From an uncultured Bacilli bacterium (GTDB lineage Bacteria; Bacillota_I; Bacilli_A; RF39; UBA660), in contig CALVTA010000036.1 in assembly GCA_944359735.1 (NCBI GenBank), forward strand, positions 1 to 13,220: DNA of 13,220 nucleotides, given 5' to 3'. A model generated the notes under the pieces. The model was not told where the DNA came from. It worked only from the letters and a program-made list of their open reading frames with translations, and made no database searches. Position 1 is the first letter of the stretch. Each line of letters begins with the position of its first letter. This document shows positions 13,021-13,220 of this stretch, in pieces. Position numbers and translations under genes: made by a program.

Positions 13021-13220
13021 ATGGAAAAGACAAGAAGAAATATAGTGATAATAGGACTAATGATACTATTAATAATAGCAGTAGTAGGAGTAAGTTATGC
13101 AGCATTTAACTATAGTAAAACAGGAACAAAAATAAATAGTATTACAACAGGAAAAGTAACAATGACATATACAGAAAGTGATAATGTGATAAAAATAGAT
13201 AAAGCACTCCCAACAACAGA
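13021..13220 (+). CDS. Secreted or membrane-anchored surface protein, N-terminal part only
   Basis: The gene is cut by the right edge after 66 codons. GAGAGGAG (13006-13013) lies 7 nt before the ATG. The protein opens with MEKTRRN, a positively charged n-region, followed by a hydrophobic segment of about 18 residues (8-25) and a possible signal-peptidase site near SYAAF (25-29). The following NYSKTGTKINSITTGKVTM, with a polar Thr/Lys/Ser-rich beta-strand style, resembles the start of TasA/camelysin-like surface proteins, which mature just after an A-F motif and have an 'NxFTAGxL'-type strand. That similarity is loose. It probably lies at the cell surface. The rest of the protein, and any anchor, is outside the window. 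Confidence 0.75.
   Translation, partial: MEKTRRNIVIIGLMILLIIAVVGVSYAAFNYSKTGTKINSITTGKVTMTYTESDNVIKIDKALPTT

Noticed and set aside
1..13220. CRISPR array or prophage
   Set aside because: No regularly spaced direct repeats and no phage structural or integrase genes are present.

Overview
The window is very AT-rich and uses the standard bacterial code: tryptophan is read from TGG, with no in-frame TGA. Shine-Dalgarno sequences are strong (AGGAGG-like) and sigma-70 promoters are close to consensus (TTGACA/TATAAT). This suits a low-GC Bacillota or a Mollicutes-related member of the Bacilli, probably a gut-type lineage; the taxonomy is inferred from composition and gene style only. Every complete gene is on the + strand.

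Layout. Positions 1-610 hold a likely outward (-) promoter at the left edge, a perfect 19-bp hairpin, and a tRNA-His gene with its own promoter and terminator. A stand-alone SGNH-hydrolase-like protein follows (611-1726). Next comes a 1,240-residue single-chain restriction-modification enzyme (2008-5730): nuclease, N6-adenine methylase and two specificity (TRD) modules fused in one protein. A compact S-adenosylmethionine synthetase (5887-6909) and a broken SAM-binding transferase gene (7016-8019) follow, then cutA (8071-8382).

From 8390 a promoter with a 19-bp spacer and a central dyad, typical of MerR-family (NmlR/AdhR-type) control, drives a tight operon: flavodoxin, carboxymuconolactone-decarboxylase-like protein, cupin and Nudix hydrolase, with 1-nt overlaps or an 11-nt gap. 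Such sets are usually read as redox or electrophile-stress functions. Downstream is a second, wrecked cupin copy. Its codons 77-108 and 109-139 are separated by about 790 bp carrying an unrecognised 187-aa gene with its own strong promoter; the two halves abut exactly at one codon boundary, so this looks like a discrete insertion. A DUF362 protein (11570-12457) and a strong hairpin follow.

The right end holds the most provocative structure: a tiny gene (promoter, Shine-Dalgarno, ATG) with a run of nine G in an otherwise AT-rich region, followed by a terminator and then a secreted/surface protein gene cut by the window edge. With nine G the frame closes early. With eight (or eleven) it would run into the left arm of the terminator hairpin. 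This suggests a slippage-controlled, translation-coupled attenuator (phase variation) upstream of the surface-protein gene. That model is inference.

How the genes might work together: the restriction-modification enzyme, SAM synthetase and broken transferase all make or use SAM, though each appears to have its own promoter. The flavodoxin/CMD/cupin/Nudix genes form one clear regulatory unit.
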